A stretch of DNA of 64,000 nt from Paracyclopina nana (GCA_019096065.1 JAGUCH010000002.1:9126501-9190500); one strand, 5' to 3'. Counted from the first letter of the stretch, positions 1 through 11,032 are shown. The notes: generated from the letters alone by a model not told the origin. Numbers and translations are program-made.

Positions 1-107
1 TTTTCGCGACTGTTTGATTATTTACTTTTTTTGTTTATTTGAAATGATTTCGTCAGCGTTCCCAGAAGTTAAAAAATAGACAAAAACGCCGTTTATGGAG
101 CAACGTG
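1..107. other. 3' flank of PRMT6-like gene
   Basis: This AT-rich stretch lies downstream of the PRMT6-like stop codon. I see no gene in it. Confidence 0.5.
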
Positions 108-1252
108 TTAAGGTGATGAATCTGCCATTGCTTGCTCCTCTTTTTCCATCAAGGCAGCAATAAGGGCACATTTTGCTTGTTGACATTGGCAAGGCACGGG
201 ATGCTCATTGGTGGACGGGTCTAGAACTTCCACTTGGATAGCATAGTGACGAGAGGCTATGTTTCTTCCATCATCAACCTTCCTCAAGCAAAGCTCCCAG
301 CCAACAATTTCATCCTCTTCCAAGGCTTCGTGGTCGCTTTCAAAAAGAGGTATGACAGTCTGCTTCCAATGTGTGGGCAAGCAATCTGGAGCAGTGCTTA
401 ACTCAACCGACGACCAGCCTTCTTCATCGTAGCAATCAAATACGCATGTAAACCACAGAGCTAGGCCTTGCAAACGTCCTGGCTTAATGACAGAGACGAA
501 TTTTCGCGATTCAATACATAGCAGCTCTTCCGAGGTGACATATTTGAGATCAAATTCGACAAGCTGCTCCGGCTTGGCCAGTAACTGATTGGGTGATAAC
601 ACATCAATTTCAGGCTTTGTGCGTTTCATAGCTTCTTTGGCAAGTGGACTCATGTCAAAGCCGTAGACATTATTCCAATAATCGATGGTTGAACCTTTTA
701 GCTCTTCTAGCTGGCACGGAGCAGCCATCAGAGTGGCCTTAGAAGGCATCATGATGCCATCCTCTTTTAAATGCTTATCCCTGGCCGCAAGTACAGATTC
801 GAGCATGGACTCATGCACTAAGTAAAATCCCATCCACTCGCTGATCAATACGTCTACTTTTTCCGACAACTCCACATCCTCCACTCGTTTGTGGATAACT
901 TCAATTACATGGTCAGCTTTGTTTGCAGCCACAACAGATTTCAAATGAGTTGCCATTGGGCTGGCCTCAATTGCGTACACTTTTCTGGCTCCTGCTTTCA
1001 TGCAAAATAGCGACAAAATGCCACTTCCAGCTCCGACATCTAAAATTAGTAATGCTGGCAAAGGTCACTCCTATACTTAGGCTGAAACTCACCCATCACA
1101 ACCTTTCCCTTGAGGAACGCCGAGTTTTTCAAAACGGCATCGCGGTACGCTTCAGTCCTCGGAGCATCAGATAACATTAAGCGGTGAACCTCTAGGTCAT
1201 CATAGGAGTTGAAATACTCCTCAGAGTCTGCCTTGTCTTCTACGTTCGGCAT
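108..1252 (-). CDS. PRMT6: Protein arginine N-methyltransferase 6-like (type I PRMT)
   Basis: Type I PRMTs transfer methyl groups from S-adenosylmethionine to arginines of histones and other proteins; PRMT6 is mainly nuclear. Two exons, 1252..1093 and 1039..108, join across a 53-bp GT..AG intron (1040..1092) into 363 codons. The junction falls inside the AdoMet-binding loop and gives DVGAGSGILS, which shows the splice is right. Other family marks are the N-terminal YFNSYDDLEVHRLML helix, the double-E loop SEWMGFYLVHESML and the THW loop (THWKQ). The stretch LSPNQLLAKPEQLVEFDL fits PRMT6 better than PRMT1 or PRMT8. Length matches the family (human PRMT6 is 375 aa). The start codon at 1252 is the only good one upstream of the conserved region. 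It lies 128 bp downstream of the NDUFC2-like gene on the same strand. Confidence 0.88.
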
Positions 1253-1380
1253 GGTCCCTAAAAAGAATGCGGATCTAAATCAGACGCTTTTTTTTTTTGA
1301 AAAAAAGGCAATTTGAAGAAATCCAAATTTATTGGCGTTTGACAGTTACAGGTTATCTACATACGCGAAAAATTGCTAAA

Positions 1381-1809
1381 CTACGAGTAGCGGGTAGGCG
1401 CCCATGTATGGAACATTCTTTTGTCTCCAAACTTGATCAACTCGGGTTCAGGGAATTTCTCGGGGTGCATCATAAGGTAGTGTTTGTATATGGCCATTTC
1501 TTCACCGCGCTTCTTCTTGTTATGACGATAAATGGACTCGCCAGCCAATGCTCCAATGCCAGTCATTGCAACATATCCAACAAGGTTAAAATAGACAGGC
1601 CTTCGACTCAAGCGGTTGTAGGTGAAGACTCCCAAAAACCCAGAAATTCCTCCAAGCACAGGTGACATGAAGCGGTTAAATAGGCTCTCCGTTTCACCCT
1701 CTGGCTCAAGAATGTCAAGAGCCCATTTTACTCGGGGATCAGGATTTTCCCAGACTCTTCCCTCGGGGGAAGTGGTTTCTACTATGTGATCTTGGTAGAG
1801 CCTTACCAT
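1381..1809 (-). CDS. NDUFC2: NADH dehydrogenase 1 subunit C2-like (complex I B14.5b)
   Basis: NDUFC2 is an accessory subunit of the membrane arm of mitochondrial complex I in the inner membrane. This single-exon ORF encodes 142 aa. The best evidence is the C-terminus, where MAIYKHYLMMHPEKFPEPE matches the family pattern of a basic helix followed by the motif MxLHPEDFPE. Upstream are two moderately hydrophobic stretches (about residues 48-62 and 73-88) that fit the two membrane helices of the family. It is about 20 residues longer than the vertebrate protein, mostly at the N-terminus. The ATG is followed at once by GTAAGG, a possible splice donor, so the first exon could differ. The call rests on short similarity recalled from the family. 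Confidence 0.62.
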   Translation of the reverse strand: MVRLYQDHIVETTSPEGRVWENPDPRVKWALDILEPEGETESLFNRFMSPVLGGISGFLGVFTYNRLSRRPVYFNLVGYVAMTGIGALAGESIYRHNKKKRGEEMAIYKHYLMMHPEKFPEPELIKFGDKRMFHTWAPTRYS

Positions 1810-2276
1810 CTCGTCAACAGTTTTAGTACTTAGTAGACGAAAATGGCGAAGTTTGTTTTGATGCGTGATTGTACAATAGCACCAGCCGGCAATCTTAACT
1901 TAAAATGTTTCGAAAAGTGGCCCAAATCGTTGGTTAATTCATAAACATCGCTTCAATGATGCTACTTCTACTTTCAATTCAGAATGTAAAATCTAGAAAG
2001 ATTAACTGCTCATAAAATTCGAGTCAAAGCAAATCTTTATGCCTAACTTTATGCTCCTCGCTTGTGGCCATCCACGCAGCTGAAAAGTTACCCTCCCTCT
2101 CATTTCCCAAAAGAAACTCAACTTTTTTTGGCTTTTTCATGCAATATTTCCTCCCGAATCGAAAGAAGTAGTATGTTCACAGCGTAACAGCGAGCAAATT
2201 CTTCCCATTGAAGTAAAAGTGTGTGGTTTGTCAAACAGTTTTATCTCGCTGTAACCTACCGGGTGGGTGTTGGGTT
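1810..2276. promoter_or_regulatory. Divergent promoter region, NDUFC2-like / TMEM115
   Basis: This 467-bp stretch separates two divergently oriented genes and must hold both 5' leaders. I see no named motif in it and no further gene. Confidence 0.4.
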
Positions 2277-3515
2277 ATGGTCCAGCCTTCTGCCCCTGGA
2301 AAGAACGGCCCAGCCATGCGAAATCCACTTTTACAAGCATTTGTCGCTCTCGTGGCGAACGCTTCGATTGGCGTCAAAGTTGTGTCTGTGTCAGTTTTGG
2401 TTTCATATTGCCTGTCGTACTCGGAATCTGCCATTCTTGCGCTCAGTGTCACTCCTGGATACTTTTGGCCTCCACACTTTTGGCTATGGACAGCTGCTAC
2501 ACATTGTTTCTTGGAAATCCACTGGTGGGAAGTGATTGTTGATGTCATAACAATCGTTCTGGTATGCTTTCTTTTGCAGTACTTTTTCTAGCCATTTTAA
2601 TTTGTAAATTAACTTAGGTTGGGAAGCTACTAGAGCCCTTATGGGGAGCCATGGAGATGATAACCTTTTTTGTCATTGTCAATACTGGCGTAGCCATTGT
2701 CGCGGCAATATTTTACTACTTTCTATACATGTTGACTTTCAACACAGAGCTTCTGTTCAACGTTCACATCCATGGTAAGAATGAAGTTGATGAGCTATAT
2801 AAAAAGAGCAGAAGAATAGCAATTTCTCATTGCAGGCTTAGCCGGTTATCTTGCTGGTGTATCGGTAGCCGTGAAACAAGCTATGCCTGACCATGTTATC
2901 TACCGTACACCAATTGGTAAAATCACTAACAGTAACATTCCACTTGCCTGCTTTCTCCTGACTTTCATCATGTGGGCCATTGGTCTCGTCGAGGGATCGT
3001 ACTGTACGATGTTTGGCAGCGGTCTTATCATCAGTTGGGTGTACCTACGATTCTATCAATTGCATGCTAATGGAACCAGAGGGGATACAGCAGACAGCTT
3101 CTGCTTTGCCAGTTTCTTCCCCAATGTCCTACAGCCTCCCATCAATACCTGCTTTGCAATTCTAGTTCGCCTCAAAATTTGCAAGAAAAGAGTGAGAAGA
3201 TATGACATGGGGTCCAGCTCGGGCGGGCCGGCAATTTCAATATCATTACCCGGTGTAGACAACCATGACACGGAGAGAAGGCGACAAATTGCCCTCAAAG
3301 CTTTGAAGGACAGATTAAGCAAAACTGACCAATCGGCCGATGCTACAAAATGGCCTTCACTAGATGACGAGTCCGCAGCTTCGCCCCTAACAGCACCAAC
3401 GCACCAATCAAGCCATAGTAAAGACTTGAATGATTCCATCAAAAGTGAAGAACAAGACGACGGGGTAACCATTGACGTTGAGGCAGATGATGACAAGAAG
3501 CCACTGCTTCAATAA
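2277..3515 (+). CDS. TMEM115: Transmembrane protein 115
   Basis: TMEM115 is a Golgi multi-pass membrane protein of the rhomboid-like DUF1751 family, linked to Golgi-to-ER retrograde traffic. Three exons, 2277..2561, 2618..2774 and 2836..3515, join across introns of 56 and 61 bp into 373 codons. Diagnostic stretches are VTPGYFWPPHFWLWTAATH, VGKLLEPLWGA, SWVYLRFYQ, FFPNVLQPP and RYDMGSSSGGPAISISLPG, followed by DTERRRQIALKALKDRL. The tail is acidic and ends in KKPLLQ. Several hydrophobic segments lie before residue 230, as expected. An ATG at 2316 (MRNPLLQ) aligns better with the start of vertebrate TMEM115 and may be the true start; the upstream ATG at 2277 adds 13 residues. The gene converges on the zinc-finger gene downstream. 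Confidence 0.93.
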
Positions 3516-3870
3516 ATCAGCTGTGAATTGAATGGCTTCTTGTCTGCAGAAAAACAGCAATGTGATAATCTTTCCTTTTAGCTAACCAATTCTGAGGGCT
3601 TACAGTGTTCCAGTTTTATGTTCACGAGTGCTTTGTTTTTGCCAGCAATGCTACGCACACAGGGTTTATGATTCGTATAACTATCAGTTGTAATTTAGGT
3701 ATTTTGCTATGCATTATAATAAATAAAGGTAATTTTTATCCAGTCTTGAGTCTATTTCAATGCTGTCACAGATATTTGTGGACATTTCATCTGTTTCTAA
3801 AAGCCTATCCCAGCAAAATTGTGCAATACATGGATGAAAAACACAGCCAATGTCAATCATAGAACAGCTA
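3516..3870. other. Shared 3' region of convergent genes
   Basis: This interval lies between the TMEM115 stop and the zinc-finger stop. It contains an AATAAA-type signal near 3719 for the plus strand and no further gene. Confidence 0.4.
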
Positions 3871-5089
3871 CTATACATTTTGAGGAAAAACAGGGATGCC
3901 GGAGTGAGGATGTTGTATGTGCACCACAATTTGCTGAGATGATGGTGGAGCTTCTTGTTTGATACTGTAAAAGTCTTGATGGTGGACATTTTTCAAATGT
4001 GTCTTCAGATGAGACTTCTGTTTGAATTCCTTAGAGCAAATGTTACACTTAAAAACACTAGTGTTCTGCAAGAAGGTAAAATGAGTTGGACATTAGTATG
4101 TACAAACTACATTTCATTGCATTTTACCTTTTGATGCACACCAGCCATATGTCGATCCAGACTACCTTTTCGCTTAAACTGCTTTGCGCAAATGTGACAG
4201 TCAAATCGCACTCCATTGTGCTCAGCATGTACATGCATGTCCCTTCCCCCAGTGGACCTACAAAAATTTTTGAAGCCTTGCAGCTACGAATGAATTAGAT
4301 TGCAAACTGTTACCTAAACTCCTTTCCGCACCACTTGCAGGGAAAGGTCTTCGTCTTAGTGTGAATCGTCTCAATGTGCCTAGCGACGTTCGAGGGCCTT
4401 GAAAACGATTTCCCGCAAATATTGCACTTATGATCGGTATCCTGAAACCAAATCATTTAGTTGGGTTTAGTTAGAATAGGCTGTTGTCTATATATCAGAG
4501 ATACCTGATGATTAGTTTTGTTGTGAAATGCCAATCCAGACTGACTTTTGTAAGATTTGTGGCAGGTGTAGCACTGAAATGGATGTTCAGACAAGTCTTC
4601 CTCTTCAGTAGATTCTTTCAAGCTCGATTTCCCTCCAGCACAGGATATCACATGTTTCTTTAAGGTGTCTGCTGTAGCCAAGGTTTTCTGACACAATGGA
4701 CAAATTAGCATTGGAGACTTGTGCGATAAATCTATATGATCTTCCAGAGCACTTCGAGTCGTGTACACCTAATGGAAAATTTTAAATTGGATGCAAGTTT
4801 TAAGGGAAGGCATTGACCATGCACATGTGCAACTTACCCTATCACAGAACTGGCAACTAAAATTCTTGCCCAAATCTGGATGAACTCTGTCAATATGAGC
4901 TAGGAAGTTGAACTTTTGCAGGAAAAGCTTGTTGCAAACAAAACACTCAAATGTTTGTCTTTGATGTGCGGTGGCAAAATGTAGCTTCAGCTCAGTTGCA
5001 GACCCGTATGCAACATTGCACCTTCTGCACCCACAATTAAGTTCACCCAATTCGTTTGGGCCATACACAAAGTCATCTGTTGGATTCAT
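3871..5089 (-). CDS. C2H2 zinc-finger protein with nine fingers
   Basis: This is a probable nuclear DNA-binding protein; I cannot name an orthologue. Five exons (5089..4838, 4768..4505, 4441..4314, 4257..4128, 4065..3871) join in frame across introns of 56-70 bp into 322 codons. Almost the whole protein is zinc fingers: nine CxxC..H-x3-5-H/C units. The first is degenerate (CRRC..HFATAH) and the fourth ends in cysteine (LICPLCQKTL..HVISC). Spacers between fingers vary and few are TGEKP-like, which argues against a KRAB/Kruppel-type array. Only a short tail (QDFYSIKQEAPPSSQQ onward) follows finger nine. Exon borders cut through fingers. The frame is open upstream to 5188, but the ATG at 5089 (MNPTDDF) looks the better start because the upstream part is low in complexity and overlaps a GA-repeat. 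Confidence 0.85.
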
Positions 5090-5154
5090 GTTTTGAAAAT
5101 ACGCACACACACACTCTTTGATTCGAGCACAGCAATGGCGAATTTGACAAGGCA

Positions 5155-5175
5155 AAGAGAGAGAGAGAGAACGAG
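5155..5175. repeat. GA-rich microsatellite at the 5' end of the zinc-finger gene
   Basis: A short run of GA dinucleotides lies just upstream of the likely start codon. In insects such tracts can bind GAGA factor, but nothing here tests that. Confidence 0.6.
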
Positions 5176-5919
5176 GGAAGACGATCAACTTTTTTGGGGC
5201 AAGCGTTACAAATACAAGCTATGATTTCTGTATTATGTATGAACATCCAGAGGAAGAACAGGGACCAGCCATCACCAAAAAGCATTGAATTTTGTTAAAT
5301 GAGACTTATATACGCAAATTCCAGCAAAACGAGACCGCTTCGATGAAAAAGTCTACATCAAGGGATGCTCACTAACCGGCATCAAAAGTGCAACACACGA
5401 AACCAGAGTCTCTGCACGAAACCTTTCGCTGAATTAAAATAGGTGATTGCATAATGCTCTTCCCAAGCCAAAAGGAAGAATTATAACACAAAAATTAAAA
5501 AAATAAATAGAATCCCTGGGAACTATAGCAGTTTACACTAATGATACATAATGCACCTGCAACCTTAAGTATCTCAACTTAGGCTTGGTTCACCTGCATA
5601 TTATAGCTGATAATTAGGCAAAATATCAGAGAGAAATACTGAGAAACTGACAATTTAGATACTGTTGTAGAATTGCTTTTGGTACCAGAAGACCGAATCC
5701 GAAGGAAAAATCTAAATAATCAGTTTGGAAACACTAGATATCAGAATAATATCACGCAACGCTCATAACGTCACTTGTGAAGCAGACCTTAGCTTTAACA
5801 AAGTTTCTGCTAAAAGCAACAAATCAAAAGAAAATCATTCTCAATGCACTGCGCCTCATAAACCTATATAAGGATTATTCGACACTGCACTCTATAACAT
5901 TATATTAAGAAGATTCATT
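5176..5919. other. Intergenic, zinc-finger gene to U2 snRNA
   Basis: This holds the likely promoter of the zinc-finger gene and the 3' flank of the U2 gene. I see no ORF of note and no clear repeat. Confidence 0.4.
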
Positions 5920-6113
5920 GGGGAAGTGAGCCGATCCTAGCGGTACTGCAATGCTAAGCCAACTCATGAAGGATCCGAAGCAAGCTTCTGACGATCCCTC
6001 CCCTTTCAAAAATCAGTTTAATATCGAAGAGGACACATGGTCCTCGTATCAGATATTAAGCTGATAAGAACAGATACTACACTTTGATCTTAGCCAAAAG
6101 GCCGAGAAGCGAT
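5920..6113 (-). ncRNA. U2: U2 spliceosomal snRNA
   Basis: U2 pairs with the intron branch point in the major spliceosome. The minus strand begins ATCGCTTCTCGGCCTTTTGG at 6113, the conserved U2 5' end. It continues through the branch-point recognition sequence (GTGTAGTATC), stem-loop II (TAATATCTGATACGAGG), the Sm site (GATTTTTGA), stem-loop III, and stem-loop IV with its GCATTGCAGTACC loop. The length of about 194 nt fits animal U2. The 3' end is placed where similarity fades, after CTCACTTCCCC, so it may be off by a few bases. All key elements are intact, so it looks functional rather than a pseudogene. No second copy occurs in the window. No TATA is obvious upstream, as expected for a Pol II snRNA gene. 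Confidence 0.95.
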
Positions 6114-6783
6114 ACTGTAGAAAAGTTTTTAACAAACACATACAAAAACTGGCATCTGATGTTTGGTCGTTCTTGGATATTGATGCACAGCAATGCTTAC
6201 ATTGAATGTTTCGGAAAAATTAATCGAAATTGTTAACGATGGCGTTGACTTGCCAAGTCCCAAAATGACATTTAGTGAAAATAAAAGGCTAATTTATGAA
6301 TTTCATCCATTGTGTGAGTTCAAGCCGTAAGCCAAAGTGGCGCCATCACGCAGCTAGTTCTTACTAAAAGCTTCTAAACGTTTGTTATGACGCCAACTTC
6401 TGTAGTTCCCAAAACATTTGGTAGGAGGCGCATGCTTCTTCTCTATTATGCTACTTCTTTCATCATTAAGTGTTTTAAGGCTACGAAAAGGGTCTAAATT
6501 GCTTTAAAAATTGTTAAGGGCTTAACCTAAAATATTAACAAGTGATAACTATACCCAAAGTGATAGCAAAAAAGTGAAAACCTCTTAAAGTACTCTCTGA
6601 TTTGGCCAAAGCATTTTATAAAATATTTTTCAAGGGATAATGCAAACATACTCCACAAATAATAACTTAAGTCTTTCACTCAAACCGCATAAATCTTTCG
6701 CCTTTTACTAAAGATTTCCGTGTGTGAGAGACACCAATTAAGACTTTGTCTATTTCTAAAGGCTTCCTAGTGAAGCTACTTAC
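6114..6783. other. Intergenic, start of repeat island
   Basis: This includes the upstream region of U2, where a proximal sequence element is expected but cannot be named. The remainder is AT-rich with no gene. Confidence 0.4.
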
Positions 6784-7273
6784 TAGTGATGGAACGAGCC
6801 GGAAATTTTCAGCTTGATCAAGCTTCAAGCTTTTAGAAATGTGTTCGAGCGATCCCAAGCTTTTGAAAATTATTATCAAGCTTTTTCAAGCTCGAAATTT
6901 CACATTTCAAGCTTTTTTCAAGCTTTTCACTTTTTAGTATTTTGACATAAAATATGGTGATTAGTCACCAGATTTGACAAAATTGCCAATAAAGCGCAAA
7001 TAAAGACAGAAATAGCTTTAACTTTGAGTAAGTACTTCACTCCCTCAAGTATTTGCTAATTTTAAAATTTGGCCTTTTTTGTTTTTATATAAAATGGATA
7101 AAGTTTTGAAATTTTTTGGTGTCAAGCTTTTTCAAGCTTTGTATTTTTTAGGTTCAAGCTTTTTCAAGCTTTTCAAAATTTGGTTCGAGCTATCCCAAGC
7201 TTTTTGCTTATGTAGCTCAAGCTGGGTTTTAGCTTCAAGCTTTCAAGCCAAGCTGAAACTCGTTCCATCACTA
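6784..7273. mobile_element. hAT-like non-autonomous element with TAG..CTA ends
   Basis: The 490-bp element starts TAGTGATGGAACGAG and ends with the inverse, CTCGTTCCATCACTA. Both sides are flanked by the same 8 bp, CTACTTAC (6776..6783 and 7274..7281). An 8-bp duplication with TAG-type termini is the signature of the hAT superfamily; the end resembles the Ac terminus. The body is an array of repeated, partly palindromic CAAGCTTTTTCAAGCTT units facing inward from both ends. It has no transposase ORF, so it needs one in trans. Confidence 0.85.
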
Positions 7274-7379
7274 CTACTTACATTTTCTATACACGGTAAT
7301 AGTTTATAAGTAAAGAGGGTACGAAATGAACAAATGGGAATTTTAAGCGAGATGGATTAGACTCATACTAAGAAAGAAC

Positions 7380-7620
7380 TTTCGAGTTCGAGCTGAAAGA
7401 AAGTTCGAGTTGGTTAAAAATTCAAAATTCATTCGATTTTTTGGCGATTTAGTGGATTTACTTGGCGATAAATTTGCCAAACTTTTCCATTCCAGTAGAG
7501 CTGAAGAAAATTTTATCGAGTTCGCTGGAAATCTTTTTCGAGCGAGTTTGAGTTGGATGTTTCTGAAGTCCGAGCCAAATTTTGCTTTCGAGTTACCGAG
7601 TCGAGTTCGTTCCATCACTA
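7380..7620. mobile_element. Related element, one end only
   Basis: The right end CGTTCCATCACTA at 7608..7620 matches the right end of the element at 6784..7273. The body is rich in TTCGAG/CTCGAA iterations in place of the CAAGCTT units. I could not find a matching left end or target duplication, so this is probably a truncated relative. Confidence 0.55.
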
Positions 7621-7828
7621 AATGAATGTACATTAACTAGGAATCAGTTGGGGACTATCTTAATAATAGTAATAAAAAATGGGTAGGCGGTAGGCGCGCC
7701 GGTAGGATAAATATGGCATCGTTTACGGTTTCCTATAAGGTTAGGACTAACTTGTATCAAGATTTGACAATTTCCATTTCCACTTGCAGCACAGTATTAC
7801 AATGATAGAGGACACTGTTTAATATCTA

Positions 7829-8097
7829 TAGGCTTAGTGGAACAAGTTAAGTTGCGGTATTTTAGGACAGAGTGGCGCTTCAGTCGCTCATCGGGGTAGT
7901 CCGAAAAAAAATCTCTAAAACTCGGTTTACAATTAACTAAAATTGCCAAGCTCCCTTCGATGCGTCGAAATTTATCAAGTTAGCCTCAAAAGTCATTAAA
8001 AACCTTGAATTACGAAAATAATCTGCCCCGATGGAGCTCCCAGCGCCATTTCGCGTAGGAATTATCCCTACTCAAAACTGTTGTTCCACTAAGGCTA
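7829..8097. repeat. Inverted repeat with TAGSCTTAGTGGAACAA ends
   Basis: The left end TAGGCTTAGTGGAACAA and the inverse of the right end, TAGCCTTAGTGGAACAA, differ at one base. Both arms also share ATCGGGG further in. The total is 269 bp. It looks like a small transposon, but the flanking 8 bp do not match. Confidence 0.6.
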
Positions 8098-9288
8098 CTT
8101 GCAATTGGGATTGGCATCTCACATTTAAATTTGTTTAAGTAGAAGCAGGAGATTGACAAGTTAAAGGGATTAGCGCGAACGCAGATCCCCACTAACATAA
8201 ATTACGCGTTCGAGTTTCCCACATTTGGGGAAATCGCAGGGGTCAACCAGCTCGGTGGTGCAATGAGCCAGCCTCGCCCTGGAGGAACTGCCTTTGTGAT
8301 CACAGTTAACCTCCACGCCAGGTAAGTATGCTTGACTTCGGTTATTTGTGCTAGTCCTCCTCGAAGCAACTCAGAAGTTCCCTTTGTGAGAGTCTCACTA
8401 AAGCCTTACATTGACACATTCAAATCACATTAAACCAACGTGACATGTCTTACCCAATGGTTATGCTACAAATAATGCTGAGTTGCCTATGACTTTTAGA
8501 TAATTTTCAAGTACATTCAGCACTTTCATGCAGCGTTCATTTTCATCATATGCCACGCGCGCCATCTGACGCCATTTTTGGGAGGCTGATTGACAGACGC
8601 GACAGTGCGGGATTGTTGCATTGCAGTGATCGCACCCATAGCTGAACTTCAAGCAAAAATGACTATCTGGGAATACAAGCAATAACTACTGTGTCCTACA
8701 ACTTACAGGTATGTATGTACGATGGGTTTTTGAAACGCTCGTAATTTCGTTGATTTATCATAATTAAACAACAAAGAGGCAAAGAAACCCTTTTGTAAAA
8801 GAGAACAAAATATTAGCGATGGAAAACGGTAAAAGGATCTAAATTTAAGGGACAAATTGACGAGGCTGTTTTCAAGTCATGTGCTTTTGGATCTTGGGAG
8901 CTAAATACGAAAGTTTTCGGTAATAAGATTGAAAGATTTCGGTCCTCTGGATAATGGGGCAGAAATGAGATCTTGAGCATGAAACTACTTTGTAACTTTG
9001 GCATTTTTTCAAAGTTGACCTACAAACCATAACTTTGTAACTTTGGCATTTTTTCAAAGTTGACCTACAAACCATATCGAATAGCTATGAGCCAAAAAAT
9101 ATTATTTTTTAGCAAAGCAGGTTTAAAGGGAGGTTTACTGTTAATTTCAAACCTAGTGTTGTAAAACCCAGGGGTAATTTAAGTTCGATCTTAAAATTCA
9201 CTCTCAATAGCATCTTATTACCGGTGCACTTTCAAATGAAATAACTCAGGAAATTTCTTGAAACACTTTTTAAGTTGAGATGGGTATT
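8098..9288. other. Intergenic within repeat island
   Basis: No gene is supported. A 45-bp unit is duplicated in tandem at 8987..9076. An AGATGGCG motif occurs near 8565 on the minus strand. Confidence 0.4.
8987..9076. repeat. 45-bp tandem duplication
   Basis: The unit that begins ACTTTGTAACTTTGGC and ends ACCTACAAACCATA occurs twice in direct succession and is nearly identical. The high identity points to a recent event. Confidence 0.9.
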
Positions 9289-10144
9289 TAGCACAACTGA
9301 ATATCAGAGAGAGCGGCAATCTTGGCTAACTGAGATCAACGCGAGCCCTCCAAAATTTGCAAAGGTCGAACTTATTTACTTGGCGAGGTGGAGTGACAGA
9401 TTTCCTAAAAATGGCGCCACCTCACAGTGGGGTCATCTCTATGCGAAAAGTGGCGTTTGGCGGCAAAGTGAAATATTCTAATACTTAATGCCGTAGGCCT
9501 TTCAAACATAGATTTAAGGCCTAGTTTTCAAATTTTTTGGCTTGAATTGATGATTTTTCATAAAAAAGTGCATTGAAAACGGTTTTGTCAGCTATTTCTG
9601 AGTTTGTTATTGTTTTGAAAATTCAAAAAGGGCTGCTGAAGTCGGCAAAATGGGCTCAGTGAAAACTGAGATATCTCAAAATGGCGCCAAAATGCGCAAA
9701 TAAAACTTTGTCATAATGATTTCAGGTAATGAACTGATTGTTTCATGCAAAAAATGTTGAGAACTTTTGAGGGCTAACGAGCAAATTAATATTTGAAAAT
9801 GATCAAAAATAGCTTGACTTTCAGGATCCCCTTTTCGCGGAAAATTTGAGCGAATCGCAAATTTCCGTTAATAGTTATCATAATTAGTAATGTAACCAAC
9901 AATTATTTTTAGTGCCACAATCATGATTGAATTGTTTTCGGCCTCGAAATTTCCAATTTTAAACTGCCGTGTTTTGAGAGAGTTTGAATGATGCTGCCAT
10001 TTCGCGAGATTTCCGAACGCCACTTTTTGCAACGGGATGTCCCCACTGTGCACCTATGACTTCGACCAGAGTTTCGACCTTTGCAATCTGCTCAGCAATG
10101 TGCGTTGGATGATTGCCGCTCTCTCTTATAATAAAGTTGAACTA
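9289..10144. mobile_element. hAT-like element with long inverted arms, 8-bp TSD
   Basis: The 856-bp element begins TAGCACAACTGAATATC; the inverse of its right end begins TAGTTCAACTTTATTAT. The arms share GAGAGAGCGGCAATC, TTTGCAAAGGTCGAA, CAGTGGGG and AAAGTGGCGTT over roughly 190 bp. The flanks are the same 8 bp, TGGGTATT (9281..9288 and 10145..10152). Target size and TAG termini fit hAT. There is no coding potential. Confidence 0.85.
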
Positions 10145-10204
10145 TGGGTATTCATGACCGTTTGAAGCGGCTAGCGGGTAAATTCTCAGATGGCTGCTCG
10201 CACA

Positions 10205-11032
10205 GGGGGCGCGTACTTTGTCCTACAGTCAACCGATCGCACATAAAACTACAAAACAGTGCGCACGTCAGACTACAAAAGATTTTTGGCCTAGAATGTA
10301 AACAACCCCAACCGCACATGAATCTACATACAACTATTCGCACATGAACTACAAATTACGGAAACGCACACTAAACTACAAGCAAATCCATTATTGAAAT
10401 TGGCAACTGAAACCACAGTGCTAACTTTTGGCATTGTCCACTCTCTTATTTTATTAAGTTATTAGGAGAATCTGCTAATTTATTTTGTAATCTCTGATCA
10501 TTCTATAGCAGTCAATTAGATGGGTAAAATTCTGCTTTTTCAATCTATTAGTACATTTTGGATTATTTGGTCTTTTTGGACTTTTAGGCTTTTTTTGGAC
10601 TTTTTGGTCTTTTTACTATTTTTAGTTTTCAATCTTTTAGGACTTTTTGGTTTTTTGGACTTTTTGGCATTTTGACTATTCTTCATTTTCAAACTTTTAG
10701 GACTTTTTGGAATATTTGGACTTTTTGGAATAATTGTGTGTGCCAAATTGTGGGAATTGTGTGCCTTTTATGAGGTCCCTTTTTTCAAAATGTTTTTTCA
10801 AAAGTTCATTTAGTCAAATGTAGTTTCATGTGCAAATTATCTGTGTTCATTTTGCTAACAGCTTTTTATGTAGGTTCATGTGCGTATCTGCTAAATGTAG
10901 CTTGAGTTCGCTTGGTTCAGTGTAGGTCCATATGCGGTTGGTTTAGTAAAAAAAAGTTTTGTAGATCCATGTGCGCATCCGTTATTTGTAGTTTTGCGTG
11001 CGTTCTGTTTGTAGTTCCTGGTATAGGCATCC
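10205..11032. mobile_element. Inverted-repeat element built from CGCACATG..CTACA units, 8-bp TSD
   Basis: The 828-bp element is flanked by CTCGCACA on both sides (10197..10204 and 11033..11040). Its outer 170-250 bp on each side are arrays of an about 20-bp degenerate unit, CGCACATGAAACTACA, on the left, and its inverse on the right. The middle (about 10555..10735) is T-rich with iterated GGACTTTTTGG. The outermost bases are GGGGGCGCG on the left and GGATGCC as the inverse of the right end, so the ends themselves are imperfect. I see no ORF of meaning. The superfamily is not certain. Confidence 0.8.

Noticed and set aside
5920-6113. U2 pseudogene
   Set aside because: The 5' end, branch-site pairing region, Sm site and stem-loop IV are all intact.
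7343-7633. Overlapping ORFs on both strands
   Set aside because: They come from TTCGAG iterations in a repeat remnant and have no homology I can recognise.
10540-10746. 68-aa Lys/Ser/Pro-rich ORF
   Set aside because: It is made of iterated GGACTTTTTGG units inside a transposon-like element.
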